Assembly (NCBI RefSeq): GCF_001552635.1 | Contig: NZ_BCRO01000012.1 | Span: 268,055 to 332,054 of the forward strand | Source: Actinomadura hibisca NBRC 15177 | Lineage (GTDB): Bacteria; Actinomycetota; Actinomycetes; Streptosporangiales; Streptosporangiaceae | DNA: 64,000 nucleotides | Reading direction: 5' to 3' | Shown: piece by piece, positions 1 through 9,795 of the stretch | Layout of the letters: the number at the start of each line of letters is the position of its first letter | How positions within the stretch are numbered: position 1 is the stretch's first letter | The notes under the pieces: generated by a model | What the model was told of the DNA's origin: nothing | Databases searched by the model: none | The model's input: only the letters and a program-made list of their open reading frames with translations | Position numbers and translations under genes: made by a program

Positions 1-17
1 ACGATCAGCAGCCGCAT
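1..17 (-). CDS. Start of a divergent OmpR-family response regulator (partial)
   Basis: Only the first codons lie in the window: read on the minus strand from an ATG at 15-17 they give MRLLIV, the usual first strand of an OmpR-type receiver domain. PepSY proteins are commonly encoded beside such two-component systems, and CTTCAG direct repeats lie between the two starts. The call rests on six residues plus context, so it is tentative; the gene continues beyond the left edge. Confidence 0.4.
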
Positions 18-41
18 GCCGTCCAGGCTGCCAGAACGAAC

Positions 42-78
42 CTGAAGCCGCCTTCAGGGAGCTTCAGCTCCGCTTCAG
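42..78. promoter_or_regulatory. CTTCAG direct repeats, likely response-regulator binding site
   Basis: CTTCAG occurs at 52-57, 62-67 and 73-78, spaced 10 and 11 bp apart, and its complement CTGAAG occurs at 42-47. Helical-turn spacing of short direct repeats is typical of OmpR-family sites. The site sits between the divergent regulator start and the PepSY gene and could serve both. Confidence 0.5.
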
Positions 79-132
79 GACGGCCGGGGAGGCTGGAGCC
101 GTCCGAGACCGGAACCGAGGAGGGACCTTCCG

Positions 133-720
133 ATGAGATCAGTGCTGACCGGCCGCCGCCTGGCCGTGACCTTGGCCGTGGGGGCCGTGCTGGCCGCCGG
201 CGGGGCCGCCACCGCGTACGCGGCGCAGGACGGCGAGGGCGCGGACCGCCCGCCCACCGTCAAGATCACCGCGGAGGCGGCGGCGGACGCGGCGCTGAAG
301 GCGTCGCCGGGCCGGATCGGTGAACTGGACCTGGACGACGACGAGGGTAAGGCCGCGTGGAGCGCCGACGTGCTGGCGGCCGACGGGTCCCGGCACGAGG
401 TGCGCATCGACGCCGACAGCGGCAAGGTGCTGGGCTCGGCCAAGGACGACGCCGAAGCCGACGGCGATGACGAGGACGGCGACGACTCGCCCGCCCAGGC
501 CAAGGCGCTGAACGATGCCAAGGTGACGGCGGCGCAGGCGGCGACGTCCGCGCTCAAGACCGCCCCGGGCGTCGTGACGTCGGTGGACTTCACCAGCGCG
601 AACGGCCAACCGGCCTGGTCGGTGGAGGTCGTCGGCAAGGACGGCGGCGAGCGCGACCTGACCCTGGCCGCGACGGACGGCCGGGTGCTGGGCAACGTGC
701 TCGACCGGGACGACGACTGA
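133..720 (+). CDS. Exported PepSY-domain protein
   Basis: The 195-residue protein starts at an ATG with a basic N-terminus and a hydrophobic segment (about residues 8-31, ending near AAQDG), so it is probably exported. Two similar modules follow, each with an 'A..AALK..PG' helix and a 'W.V.V...DG....V..D...G.VLG' hairpin (about residues 45-105 and 125-190), as in PepSY/YPEB repeats. An acidic linker (DDEDGDDS) separates them. Family members are thought to bind or inhibit envelope partners; no catalytic residues are visible. GGAGGG lies a few bases before the start. The divergent regulator gene suggests stress-responsive expression. Confidence 0.8.
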   Translation: MRSVLTGRRLAVTLAVGAVLAAGGAATAYAAQDGEGADRPPTVKITAEAAADAALKASPGRIGELDLDDDEGKAAWSADVLAADGSRHEVRIDADSGKVLGSAKDDAEADGDDEDGDDSPAQAKALNDAKVTAAQAATSALKTAPGVVTSVDFTSANGQPAWSVEVVGKDGGERDLTLAATDGRVLGNVLDRDDD

Positions 721-732
721 TCGAAGCCACGA

Positions 733-767
733 GATCGCCCGGCCATCAGGCCGGGCGATCTTTTTTT
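733..767 (+). terminator. Rho-independent terminator after the PepSY gene
   Basis: A perfect 12-bp stem (GATCGCCCGGCC / GGCCGGGCGATC, loop ATCA) is followed by seven T residues. It lies 12 bp past the stop codon. Confidence 0.95.
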
Positions 768-777
768 GGATTGCCCC

Positions 778-806
778 TTGACGAGACGAAACGTCTCGTC
801 TAACTT
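778..806 (+). promoter_or_regulatory. Promoter with TetR-type operator in the spacer, upstream of the ABC-F gene
   Basis: TTGACG (778-783) and TAACTT (801-806) are separated by exactly 17 bp. The spacer carries most of a perfect inverted repeat: GACGAGACG (780-788) and CGTCTCGTC (792-800) around AAA. A repressor bound here would cover both hexamers. Palindromes of this size are typical of TetR-family operators; no TetR gene lies next to it. The roughly 95-base leader holds short ATG frames, including 814-828 (MSFL) at about the expected transcription start. Confidence 0.75.
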
Positions 807-905
807 ATGGGACATGTCCTTCCTGTGATCCCGCCGCGCCGAGTGCGCCGCAGCCGCTAGTACGACCCCGATCGGCCCTCGCGCCGGGAACAGGAGCAGC
901 CTTTT

Positions 906-2573
906 ATGCGCACCCCGCCATCCCAACTCGCCCTCGCCGGAGTGACCCGCCGCTACGGCGACCGCCTCGTCCTGGACCGCGTCTCCCTCACCGTCAAGCC
1001 CGGCGAGAAGGTCGGCGTCATCGGTGAGAACGGCTCGGGCAAATCCACCCTGCTGCGCCTGATCGCCGGTCAGGAGCAGCCCGACAACGGCGACGTCACC
1101 GTGCAGGCACCGGGCGGCATCGGCCACCTGGCGCAGACGCTGGACCTCCCGGCGAACGCGACCGTGGCCCAGGCGATCGATCTGGCCCTCGCCGACCTGC
1201 GCGCCCTGGAAGCACGCCTGCACCAGGCCGAGGCCGCCCTGGCGGAACCGGCCGACGAGGCCGCCCTCCAGGCGCGGCTGGCCGGGTACGACGCGCTGCT
1301 GACGGAGTTCGAGACGCGCGGCGGCTACACCGTGGACGTGCGCGTGGACGCCGCGCTGCACGGCCTGGGGCTGCCCGCCCTCGCCCGGGACCGGGAGATC
1401 GGAACCCTGTCCGGCGGCGAGTCCTCGCGGCTCATGCTGGCCGCGACCCTGGCCGGAGCGCCCGAACTGCTCCTGCTGGACGAGCCCACCAACGATCTCG
1501 ACGACGCCGCCGTGGCCTGGCTGGAGGACCACCTGCGGCGGCACCGCGGCACCGTCGTCGTGATCACCCACGACCGCGCGTTCCTGGACCGCGTCATCAC
1601 GACCATCCTGGAGGTGGACCATGTGACCCGCGGCGTCCGCCGCTACGGCGACGGCTACGCCGGATACCTCGCCGCGAAGGAGGCCGAGCGCGCCGACCAG
1701 CTGCGGCGGCACGAGGAGTGGGCCGCCGAGGTGGCCCGGCACGCCGGGCTCGCCGAGACCGGCGGCCGGTGGCTGGCGTCGATCTCCCGCAAGGGGCCGG
1801 CCGCGTTCAGCGGCGCGGGCGCGCACCGGGCGCGGTCGTCCTCGACGGGCACCGCCAACCGGGTGCGCAACGCCAACGAGCGGTTGCGGCAGCTCCACGC
1901 CGCTCCCGTCGCCGCCCCGCCCGACCCGCTGCGCTTCACTCCGGACGCGCTGGCGGACGACCGGGCGGACGGCGGCGAGGGGCCGGTCGCCGAGCTGCTG
2001 GGCGTCCAGGTGGGGGACCGGCTGGATCTCCCGCTGTTCCGCCTCGAACGCGGCGAGCGGCTGCTCATCACCGGCCCGAACGGGGCGGGCAAGAGCACGC
2101 TGCTGCGCGTCCTGTCGGGCGAGCTGCGGCCGGACGCGGGGCGGGTCAGCCTGCCTGGCAGGGTCGGCCTGCTGCGGCAGGACGGCATGCCGGGACGCGC
2201 GGACCAGACCGTCCTCGCGGCCTTCGCGGCCGGTCGTCCGGGCCCGCCCGACGACCACGCGGACGAGCTGCTCGCGCTCGGCCTGTTCGAGCACGGCGAC
2301 CTGCACCGCCGCGTCGGAGCGTTGTCGATCGGGCAGCGCCGACGGCTGGAACTGGCGCGGCTGGTGTCCCGTCCGGTGGACCTGCTCCTGCTGGACGAGC
2401 CCACCAACCACCTGTCGCCGACGCTGGTGGACGAGCTGGAGGAGGCGCTCGCCGCCTTCACCGGCACGCTCGTCCTGGTCACCCACGACCGGCTGATGCG
2501 CCACCGCTTCACCGGCTCCCACCTGGAGCTGCGCGGCGGCCGGATCACCGAGCTGGCGTGCCAGGCGTCATAA
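906..2573 (+). CDS. ABC-F family ATPase (possible ribosome-protection resistance protein)
   Basis: The 555-residue protein has two ATP-binding cassettes and no membrane segment. Cassette 1 has Walker A GENGSGKST (residues 40-48), signature LSGGE and Walker B LLLDEPTNDL. Cassette 2 has GPNGAGKST, LSIGQ and LLLDEPTNHL. The charged linker between them (about 240-340) matches the position of the arm that reaches the ribosome in ABC-F proteins. Antibiotic-resistance members eject macrolides, lincosamides or streptogramins; other members act as translation factors. The operator-controlled promoter and long leader favour an inducible resistance role, but drug specificity cannot be read from sequence. 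AGGAG at 892-896 supports the ATG. Confidence 0.85.
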   Translation: MRTPPSQLALAGVTRRYGDRLVLDRVSLTVKPGEKVGVIGENGSGKSTLLRLIAGQEQPDNGDVTVQAPGGIGHLAQTLDLPANATVAQAIDLALADLRALEARLHQAEAALAEPADEAALQARLAGYDALLTEFETRGGYTVDVRVDAALHGLGLPALARDREIGTLSGGESSRLMLAATLAGAPELLLLDEPTNDLDDAAVAWLEDHLRRHRGTVVVITHDRAFLDRVITTILEVDHVTRGVRRYGDGYAGYLAAKEAERADQLRRHEEWAAEVARHAGLAETGGRWLASISRKGPAAFSGAGAHRARSSSTGTANRVRNANERLRQLHAAPVAAPPDPLRFTPDALADDRADGGEGPVAELLGVQVGDRLDLPLFRLERGERLLITGPNGAGKSTLLRVLSGELRPDAGRVSLPGRVGLLRQDGMPGRADQTVLAAFAAGRPGPPDDHADELLALGLFEHGDLHRRVGALSIGQRRRLELARLVSRPVDLLLLDEPTNHLSPTLVDELEEALAAFTGTLVLVTHDRLMRHRFTGSHLELRGGRITELACQAS

Positions 2574-2581
2574 CCCCCGAG

Positions 2582-2614
2582 GGGGCCGGTCCCGTCCACG
2601 ACGGGACCGGCCCC
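2582..2614. terminator. Bidirectional hairpin terminator between convergent genes
   Basis: A perfect 15-bp inverted repeat (2582-2596 with 2600-2614, loop CAC) fills the gap between the ABC-F stop and the ZIP stop. It has no long T tract. Confidence 0.75.
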
Positions 2615-3355
2615 TCAGCTCATCGAGAGGGCGAACGCGGTGAGGAAGCCCGCCACCGTGATCAGCCCCGTCCACAACCGGGCCTTCTCGAACGCCTCGG
2701 GGATCATCGTGTCCGCCACCATCGTGAGGATCGCGCCGCCCGCCAGCGCCGTGATCCCGGCCTGTACGCGCGCGGGCGCGTCGCCCAGCGCCCCGTAGCC
2801 CAGCATCGCCGCCGCCGCGCTCACCAGCGCGATGCCGCCCCACAACCCGAACACATACCCCTTGCTCCGGCCCGCCTGCCGCATCCCCGACGCGCTCGAC
2901 AGGCCCTCCGGCACGTTGCTGATGAAGATCGCCGCGACCGTCGTGGTGCTGACCGCGCCGCCGCCCAGCAGGCTGATCCCGATCACGATCGACTCGGGCA
3001 CGCCGTCCAGCAGCGCGCCCAGCGCGATCGCGCCGCCCGAGCCCGACTGCTCCTCCTCCGACGGCTGTTGCCCGCCCGAGCGCTTACGGTGCTGCGCGCC
3101 GCGCCGCGCGAGCACGGCGTTGGCCCCGGTGTAGACGGCCGCGCCGCCCGCCGCGCCCAGCGCCGTCGCGGCGAGGCCGCCCTGTTCATGCGCCTCGGCG
3201 AACAGCTCGAACGCCACCGCCGACAACAACACCCCGCTGCCGAACGCCATCACGCCCGCGACCACCTCGGCGCGCACCTTCACCAGGTAGCCGACCAGCG
3301 CTCCCAGCACGAGCGCCGATCCGGCCAGCAGCCCCCACAGGCCCGCCTGAAGCAT
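2615..3355 (-). CDS. ZIP-family metal ion transporter
   Basis: The 246-residue membrane protein has about eight hydrophobic segments. The family's metal-binding helices are clear: LLDGVPES (about residue 138) and SNVPEGL (about 171) in the paired histidine/proline-rich helices, although the usual His of the first is Asp here. A charged, Ser/Gln-rich cytoplasmic loop (RRGAQHRKRSGG, about 85-105) separates TM3 and TM4, as is normal in ZIPs. The likely role is import of zinc or another divalent cation across the cytoplasmic membrane. It is monocistronic and convergent with the ABC-F gene. Confidence 0.85.
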   Translation of the reverse strand: MLQAGLWGLLAGSALVLGALVGYLVKVRAEVVAGVMAFGSGVLLSAVAFELFAEAHEQGGLAATALGAAGGAAVYTGANAVLARRGAQHRKRSGGQQPSEEEQSGSGGAIALGALLDGVPESIVIGISLLGGGAVSTTTVAAIFISNVPEGLSSASGMRQAGRSKGYVFGLWGGIALVSAAAAMLGYGALGDAPARVQAGITALAGGAILTMVADTMIPEAFEKARLWTGLITVAGFLTAFALSMS

Positions 3356-3428
3356 CGATCCGCGCTCCTCGTCTTCGAATCCCGCTGACCGCTACCCGCC
3401 CCGACCAGCGGAAAACCCGAAAAGACGA

Positions 3429-4310
3429 TCATTCGGACAGGGCGCGCGCGAACGCGTCCAGCCGGGCGGTCGCATTGCCGGGCGGCCAGACCAGCGTCAG
3501 CGCCGAGTCGGGCAACCCGGCGACCGGGATCGCGGCGAGGTCCTGGCGACGGTGGTAGCGGGCCGTCGCCGCGCACAACAACATCCCGCCGCGGTTGACG
3601 GCGGCCATCGTCAGCCCCTCCTGGAGCGTGGCGACCTCTGGCCCGCGCGGGATCGGACGGCCCCGCGGCGTGGCGGCGGGGGCCTGCGCGTCCCGCCAGT
3701 AGCGCGGCGCGGGCCCGGTGACCCCGATCAGCGCGCATCCGGCCAGCTCCTCGGCCGTGATCGACTCCCGGCCCGCGAGCGGGTGGCGGCTGGAGACCAC
3801 CAGCGTCTGCGGCTCGACGGAGAAGACCGGGCCGCTCGTCAGCCCCGCCTCCCGCACCGGCGTCAGGACGATCGCCGCGTCCAGCTCCCCGCGCAGCACA
3901 CCGCCGAACGGGTCGGACAGCGGCAGTTCGACCGCCTCCACCACGCATCCCTGGTGCTTCTCCTGGAACGAGGTGACCAGCGCCAACAATCGTTCGTTCA
4001 GCGTGCCCGCGAACCCGATGCGCAGCACGCCCGTCACCCCGCGCGCGTCCTCGCGCGCCCGCGCGAAGGCGTCGTGCAGCGAGTCGTAGGCGGGCCGCAG
4101 ATCTGCCAGGAAACGTTCGCCGAGCGGGGTCAGCCGGACGCGACGGCTCGTGCGCTCCACCAGACGTCCCCCGACGCGGTTCTCCAGCGCGCGCAGAAGC
4201 TGGCTGATCCGCCCCTGCGAGACGTACAGGCGGTCGGCGGTACGGCCGAAGTGCAGTTCCTGGCTGAGCGTCAGGAAACACTCCAGCTCCCGCAGGTCCA
4301 GACCGGTCAC
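3429..4310 (-). CDS. LysR-family transcriptional regulator
   Basis: An N-terminal winged helix (LDLRELECFLTLSQ..., with the recognition-helix stretch VSQGRISQLLRALENRVGG) is followed by a periplasmic-binding-fold effector domain. I chose the GTG at 4308-4310 (293 residues, starting MTGLDLRELECF) because GGAGG precedes it; an ATG at 4325 gives five extra residues and lacks such a site. It is divergent from the MFS exporter with a 90-bp gap, the usual arrangement for a LysR protein and its target. The inducer is unknown. Confidence 0.9.
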   Translation of the reverse strand: MTGLDLRELECFLTLSQELHFGRTADRLYVSQGRISQLLRALENRVGGRLVERTSRRVRLTPLGERFLADLRPAYDSLHDAFARAREDARGVTGVLRIGFAGTLNERLLALVTSFQEKHQGCVVEAVELPLSDPFGGVLRGELDAAIVLTPVREAGLTSGPVFSVEPQTLVVSSRHPLAGRESITAEELAGCALIGVTGPAPRYWRDAQAPAATPRGRPIPRGPEVATLQEGLTMAAVNRGGMLLCAATARYHRRQDLAAIPVAGLPDSALTLVWPPGNATARLDAFARALSE

Positions 4311-4400
4311 GAGTCCTCCGCGCATCGATGAGCCTGGCTAATCCAAGGATGCGACCTTCGCCGTTGTTCCGGCACCGGGCCCGCCCGGAGGCTGGGAAGC

Positions 4401-5537
4401 ATGAAAACGATCACTCGCACGCCTTTGGCGGGCTGGCTGGCGGTGGGCGCGGTCGCGACCGCGACGTTCTCGGTGGTGACGAGCGAGATGTTGCCGGTCG
4501 GCCTGCTGACCGCGATGGCGGCGACGTTCGGCGTCTCCACCGGGACCGCCGGGCTGGCGATGACGCTGCCCGGCGTCGTGGCGGCGGCGGCCGCGCCGCT
4601 GCTGGCGGTGGCGGCCGGGCGGCGGGACCGGCGGCCGGTGCTGGTCGCCCTGGTGGCGCTGCTGGCGGCGGCCGACCTGGTGTCGGCGGTCGCGCCCGGG
4701 CTCGGGCTGTTCCTGGCCTCGCGGGTGCTGGTCGGGGTGGCGATCGGCGGCGTCTGGGCGATCGCGGCCGGGCTGGCGGTCCGGCTGGTGCCGGAGCGGT
4801 CGGCCGGGACCGCCACCTCCATGATCTTCAGCGGGATCGCGGTCGCGTCGGTGCTGGGCGTGCCCGCCGGGACGCTGGTCGGCGGCCTGGCGGGCTGGCG
4901 CGCCGCGTTCGGGGTGATGGCCGCGCTCGCGGCGGTCGTGGCGATCGCGCTGGCGGTGCTGCTGCCGCCGCTGCCGGTGGACGAGCCGGTCCGGTTGCGG
5001 GAGGTGCCGGGGCTGCTGCGCGAGCGGCGGGTGCGGGCCGGGCTCGTGGTCACGTTCCTGCTGGTCACCGGGCACTTCGCGGCCTACACCTACGTGCGGC
5101 CCGCGCTGGAGCAGGTGGCGGGGGTCGGCGCGGGCCTCGTCGGGGCGCTGCTGCTGGCCTACGGCGTCGCGGGCGTGGCGGGCAACTTCGTCGCGGGGGC
5201 CGGGGCCGCCCGCAGCCTGGACCGCACGGTCCTGGCGATCAGCGGGGCGCTGGCGGTCTCGATGGCGCTGCTGCCGCTGTCGGGCCCGGTCGCGATGGTC
5301 GCCTGGGGCCTGGCCTACGGGGGCGTGTCGGTGACGTTGCAGAGCTGGTTGTTGCGCGCCGTGCCGCGCGCCCCGGAGGCGGGGTCGGCGCTGTTCGTGG
5401 CGACGTTCAACATCGCGATCTCGCTGGGCGCGCTGGTCGGCGGGCGTGTCGCCGACGGCGCGGGCGTCGCGGGGGTGTTGTGGACCGGCGGCCTGCTGGC
5501 GGTGCTCGGCGGGATCGCGGTGGCGCGGGCCCGGTGA
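4401..5537 (+). CDS. MFS drug/sugar efflux transporter (DHA1-like)
   Basis: The 378-residue protein has about twelve transmembrane segments. The loop after TM2 holds GRRDRRPV, the MFS motif A region, and LVGVAIGGVWA resembles motif B. It looks like the AraJ/Cml group of proton-driven exporters, somewhat short for the family. GGAGG lies 9 bases before the ATG. The divergent LysR gene probably controls it. Substrate not predictable. Confidence 0.85.
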   Translation: MKTITRTPLAGWLAVGAVATATFSVVTSEMLPVGLLTAMAATFGVSTGTAGLAMTLPGVVAAAAAPLLAVAAGRRDRRPVLVALVALLAAADLVSAVAPGLGLFLASRVLVGVAIGGVWAIAAGLAVRLVPERSAGTATSMIFSGIAVASVLGVPAGTLVGGLAGWRAAFGVMAALAAVVAIALAVLLPPLPVDEPVRLREVPGLLRERRVRAGLVVTFLLVTGHFAAYTYVRPALEQVAGVGAGLVGALLLAYGVAGVAGNFVAGAGAARSLDRTVLAISGALAVSMALLPLSGPVAMVAWGLAYGGVSVTLQSWLLRAVPRAPEAGSALFVATFNIAISLGALVGGRVADGAGVAGVLWTGGLLAVLGGIAVARAR

Positions 5538-5603
5538 GGGCGTTTACGGTCGGCTCGCGCGGAGCAGGTTCCCAGTCCGGCGGGTGAGGGAGAGAGCGGG
5601 GTC

Positions 5604-6110
5604 ATGGAGATCACTCTGGTCCAGGGCGACATCACGCGGCAGGACGTGGACGCGGTCGTGAACGCGGCCAACTCGTCGCTGCTGGGCGGCGGCGGGGTGG
5701 ACGGCGCGATCCACCGCCGGGGCGGCCCGGCGATCCTGGAGGAGTGCCGCAAGCTGCGCGCCTCGCACTACGGCGGCGGGCTGCCGACCGGGCAGGCGGT
5801 GGCGACGACCGGCGGGAACCTGCCCGCACGCTGGGTGATCCACACCGTCGGCCCGGTCTACTCCGCGACCGAGGACCGGTCGGCGCTGCTCGCCTCCTGC
5901 TACCGGGAGGCGCTGCGCGTGGCCGACGACCTGGCGGTCTCCTCGGTCGCGTTCCCGGCGATCTCGGCCGGGATCTACGGGTGGCCGATGGACGACGCGG
6001 CGCGCGTCGCCGTCGGCACCGTCCGCGCCACGCCCACGAAGGTGGCCGAGGCGCGGTTCGTGCTGTTCACGCCGGAGGCTCACGCGGCGTTCGAGGCCGC
6101 GCTCGGCTGA
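5604..6110 (+). CDS. Macrodomain protein, O-acetyl-ADP-ribose deacetylase type
   Basis: The whole 168-residue protein is one macrodomain. Hallmarks are QGDITRQDVDAVVNAANSS with the ADP-ribose-contacting Asp and Asn residues, LLGGGGVDGAIHRRGG (the catalytic loop of the YmdB/MacroD group), and a phosphate loop FPAISAGIYGWP. Members hydrolyse O-acetyl-ADP-ribose or remove mono-ADP-ribose from proteins or nucleic acids. Agagag lies before the ATG. It sits in the same direction as the MFS gene but 66 bp away; no functional link is evident. Confidence 0.9.
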   Translation: MEITLVQGDITRQDVDAVVNAANSSLLGGGGVDGAIHRRGGPAILEECRKLRASHYGGGLPTGQAVATTGGNLPARWVIHTVGPVYSATEDRSALLASCYREALRVADDLAVSSVAFPAISAGIYGWPMDDAARVAVGTVRATPTKVAEARFVLFTPEAHAAFEAALG

Positions 6111-6125
6111 CGGTCACGCGGCGGG

Positions 6126-6245
6126 GGTCCGCGCATCGCCGGGCCGCGCATCGCCGGGCCGCGCGTTGGCGGGCCGCGCGTTGGTGGACCACGCGTCAGC
6201 GGGCCGCGCGCTGGCGGTCCGCGCGTTGGCGGGCCGCGCGGCGGC
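6126..6245. repeat. 15-bp tandem repeat (eight units)
   Basis: Eight consecutive 15-bp units with consensus GGGCCGCGCGTTGGC fill the gap between the macrodomain stop and the convergent USP stop; partial units flank them at 6112-6125 and 6246-6260. Units at 6156 and 6171 differ by one base. Because 15 is a multiple of three, the array stays open in some frames, giving GPRVG-like pentapeptides in frame after the macrodomain stop codon, but no start or ribosome site supports translation. Confidence 0.85.
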
Positions 6246-6248
6246 GGG

Positions 6249-6716
6249 TCACTCGTCGTCAGTGGGCGGGACGATCAGCATCGGCCGCCGGGCGTGGTGC
6301 AGGACGCGGTCGGACACGCTGCCCAGCAGCACCGACTTGGCCCCCGACAGGCCGCGCGAGCCGGTGACGATGAGCGAGGCGTCCACGTCGTCGGCCGCCT
6401 CCACGATGGCGGGCCAGACCGCGCCGCTGCAGCGCTCGGCGCGCGCGGTCGCCTCGGCGAGCCCGGCCTCGCGGGCGATCCGCACGCCCTCCTCGGCGAT
6501 CTTCTGGGCCTGCTCCTCCTCGGCCCACTGCTCGCCCCGCTCGTCCACCACGGCGGGCATCGCGCCCACGCCCGCCAGCGGGGCCCACGCGATCTGCGTC
6601 AGCAGGGGTTCCCAGACGGTGAGGACGACGGCGGGCTCGGGCTTGAGGTGCCGGGCGGCGTACTCGATGGCGGTGCGGGCGTCGGCGGAGCCGTCGAAGG
6701 CGATCAGGATGGTCAT
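6249..6716 (-). CDS. Universal stress protein (UspA family)
   Basis: A single Usp domain of 155 residues. It opens MTILIAFDGSADA and ends with the ATP-binding signature G-x2-G-x9-G-S seen as GSRGLSGAKSVLLGSVS, followed by RRPMLIVP. Such proteins bind ATP and aid survival under dormancy or stress. The final codons run straight into the 15-bp repeat array. Confidence 0.92.
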   Translation of the reverse strand: MTILIAFDGSADARTAIEYAARHLKPEPAVVLTVWEPLLTQIAWAPLAGVGAMPAVVDERGEQWAEEEQAQKIAEEGVRIAREAGLAEATARAERCSGAVWPAIVEAADDVDASLIVTGSRGLSGAKSVLLGSVSDRVLHHARRPMLIVPPTDDE

Positions 6717-6779
6717 GACGTGGACCTATCCATGATCGGTACCGGTTTAACACGCCCCCGGCCGACAGTGCGCAACCTC

Positions 6780-7571
6780 TCAGTGCCCGGCGGCGGGCGA
6801 ACGCCCCGTCCCGGGCGGCCCCGCGAACGCCTGCGCCAGGTCCAGCCAGCGGTCGGCGTCCGGCCCCTGCGCCGTCAGGGCGAGGTCGGCGCGGTTGCGG
6901 CGCTGGGTGACCAGCAGGCAGAAGTCCAGCGCGGGCCCGGTGACCGACTGCGGCCCGTCGTCGGGGCCCCAGGTCCAGACCTCGCCGTCCGGCCCGGTCA
7001 GGATGACGTGGAAGGGATCGGTGGGCGGCTCCAGGCCCCGGTTGCGGTAGGCGAAGTCGCGGGTGCGGACGCCGATGTGCGCGACGTGCCGCAGCCGGGC
7101 CGTCGGTTCCCGCTCGACGCCGAGGGCGTCGGCGACGTCCTGGCCGTGCGCCCAGGTCTCCATCAGCCGCGCGGTGGCCATGGACGCCGCGCCCATCGGC
7201 GGCCCGAACCAGGGCAGCTTCGCGCCCGGCGCGACCTCCGCCAGCGCGTCCAGCACCTTGCGCCGCCCGGCGCGCCAGCCCTCCAGCAACTCGGCGGGCG
7301 GCTCGGCGGCGCCCTCGGCGGCCCCGGCCTCCACGAAGCCGTCGGGGTCGACGAGCGCGGCGGCCAGCACGGAGTCGAACGCCTCCGGGCCGGTGGCGGC
7401 GGCGAGGGTCTGCCGGTCGGTCCAGGCGAGGTGGGCGACCTGGTGCGCGATCGTCCACCCGGCGGCGGGCGTGGGCGTGGCCCAGCCGCCGGCGGGCAGC
7501 GGCGCGACCAGGGCGTCCAGCGTGTCGCCCTCGGCGGCCAGGTCGGACAGCAGCGTGCTGAGATCGGGCAT
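6780..7571 (-). CDS. DinB-fold metal-binding protein of the maleylpyruvate isomerase/TIGR03084 type
   Basis: The protein begins MPDLSTLLSDLAAEGDTLD and contains GWTIAHQVAHLAWTD, where two histidines three residues apart, with a further HGQDVAD histidine, match the metal ligands of DinB four-helix bundles. I start at the ATG at 7569-7571 (263 residues), where family similarity begins; the GTG at 7610 would add 13 unconserved residues. Relatives include mycothiol-dependent enzymes, and this genome makes mycothiol. It lies downstream of the acyl-CoA synthetase on the same strand, so the two may be one operon. Exact reaction unknown. Confidence 0.75.
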   Translation of the reverse strand: MPDLSTLLSDLAAEGDTLDALVAPLPAGGWATPTPAAGWTIAHQVAHLAWTDRQTLAAATGPEAFDSVLAAALVDPDGFVEAGAAEGAAEPPAELLEGWRAGRRKVLDALAEVAPGAKLPWFGPPMGAASMATARLMETWAHGQDVADALGVEREPTARLRHVAHIGVRTRDFAYRNRGLEPPTDPFHVILTGPDGEVWTWGPDDGPQSVTGPALDFCLLVTQRRNRADLALTAQGPDADRWLDLAQAFAGPPGTGRSPAAGH

Positions 7572-7643
7572 GACGCCAGCATGTCCGGTGCAGTGGATCT
7601 TGTACAGCACTCGGCAGAACCGGATTCGGCCAGCGTCGTGCCA

Positions 7644-9308
<1,665 letters not shown>

Positions 9309-9451
9309 CGGCGCTCCTTCCGGGAGGGACGCGGAAGGATCACCGTAACCGAACGCTTACCGAATCTCGTTCAGCGGGGGGCGCGGGATTGCCGCCGCGC
9401 GCGGCGGGAAGATCCACAACACCCCCTGGCCGGTCACGGAAGGGGAGTGCG

Positions 9452-9769
9452 ATGGTCTGGCTGATCCTGGCGTTCGCGGGCTTGATGGAGACGGTCTGGG
9501 CGGCGGCGCTGGAGAAGTCCGAACGGTTCACCCGGCTCTGGCCGACGCTGCTGTTCCTGGTGGCGCTGGCCGCCAGCATGGCCGGACTGGGGCACTCGCT
9601 GCGCGAACTCCCGCTCGGCACCGCCTACGCCGTCTGGGTGGGCATCGGCGCGGTCGGCACCGTCGTCTACGGCATGCTCTGGCTGCACGAGCCCGTCACC
9701 ACGGCCCGCGTGATCTGCCTGCTGATGATCGTGGGCGGCGTCGTCGGCCTCAAGGTGCTCACGTCCTGA
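9452..9769 (+). CDS. SMR-family transporter of the SugE/Gdx type
   Basis: The start is the ATG at 9452, preceded by AAGGGGAG; this gives 105 residues with four transmembrane helices, the normal SMR size. The essential membrane glutamate lies in LMETVWAAALEKS, and LPLGTAYAVWVGIGAVGTV is the strongly conserved TM3-TM4 region of SugE/Gdx proteins. Gdx members export guanidinium; others export quaternary ammonium compounds. I saw no guanidine riboswitch in the 140 bases upstream. Confidence 0.88.
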   Translation: MVWLILAFAGLMETVWAAALEKSERFTRLWPTLLFLVALAASMAGLGHSLRELPLGTAYAVWVGIGAVGTVVYGMLWLHEPVTTARVICLLMIVGGVVGLKVLTS

Positions 9770-9795
9770 CCGGAGCCCGCCGGTGAGCGGCGACA

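Noticed and set aside
75..2522. Open minus-strand frame of 815 codons across the PepSY and ABC-F genes
   Set aside because: It is a high-GC shadow of two well-supported plus-strand genes and its translation is low-complexity with no domain.
9309..9451. Guanidine riboswitch upstream of the SugE-like gene
   Set aside because: I looked for the conserved ACGR loops and the guanidine-III core and did not see them; a covariance-model search would be decisive.
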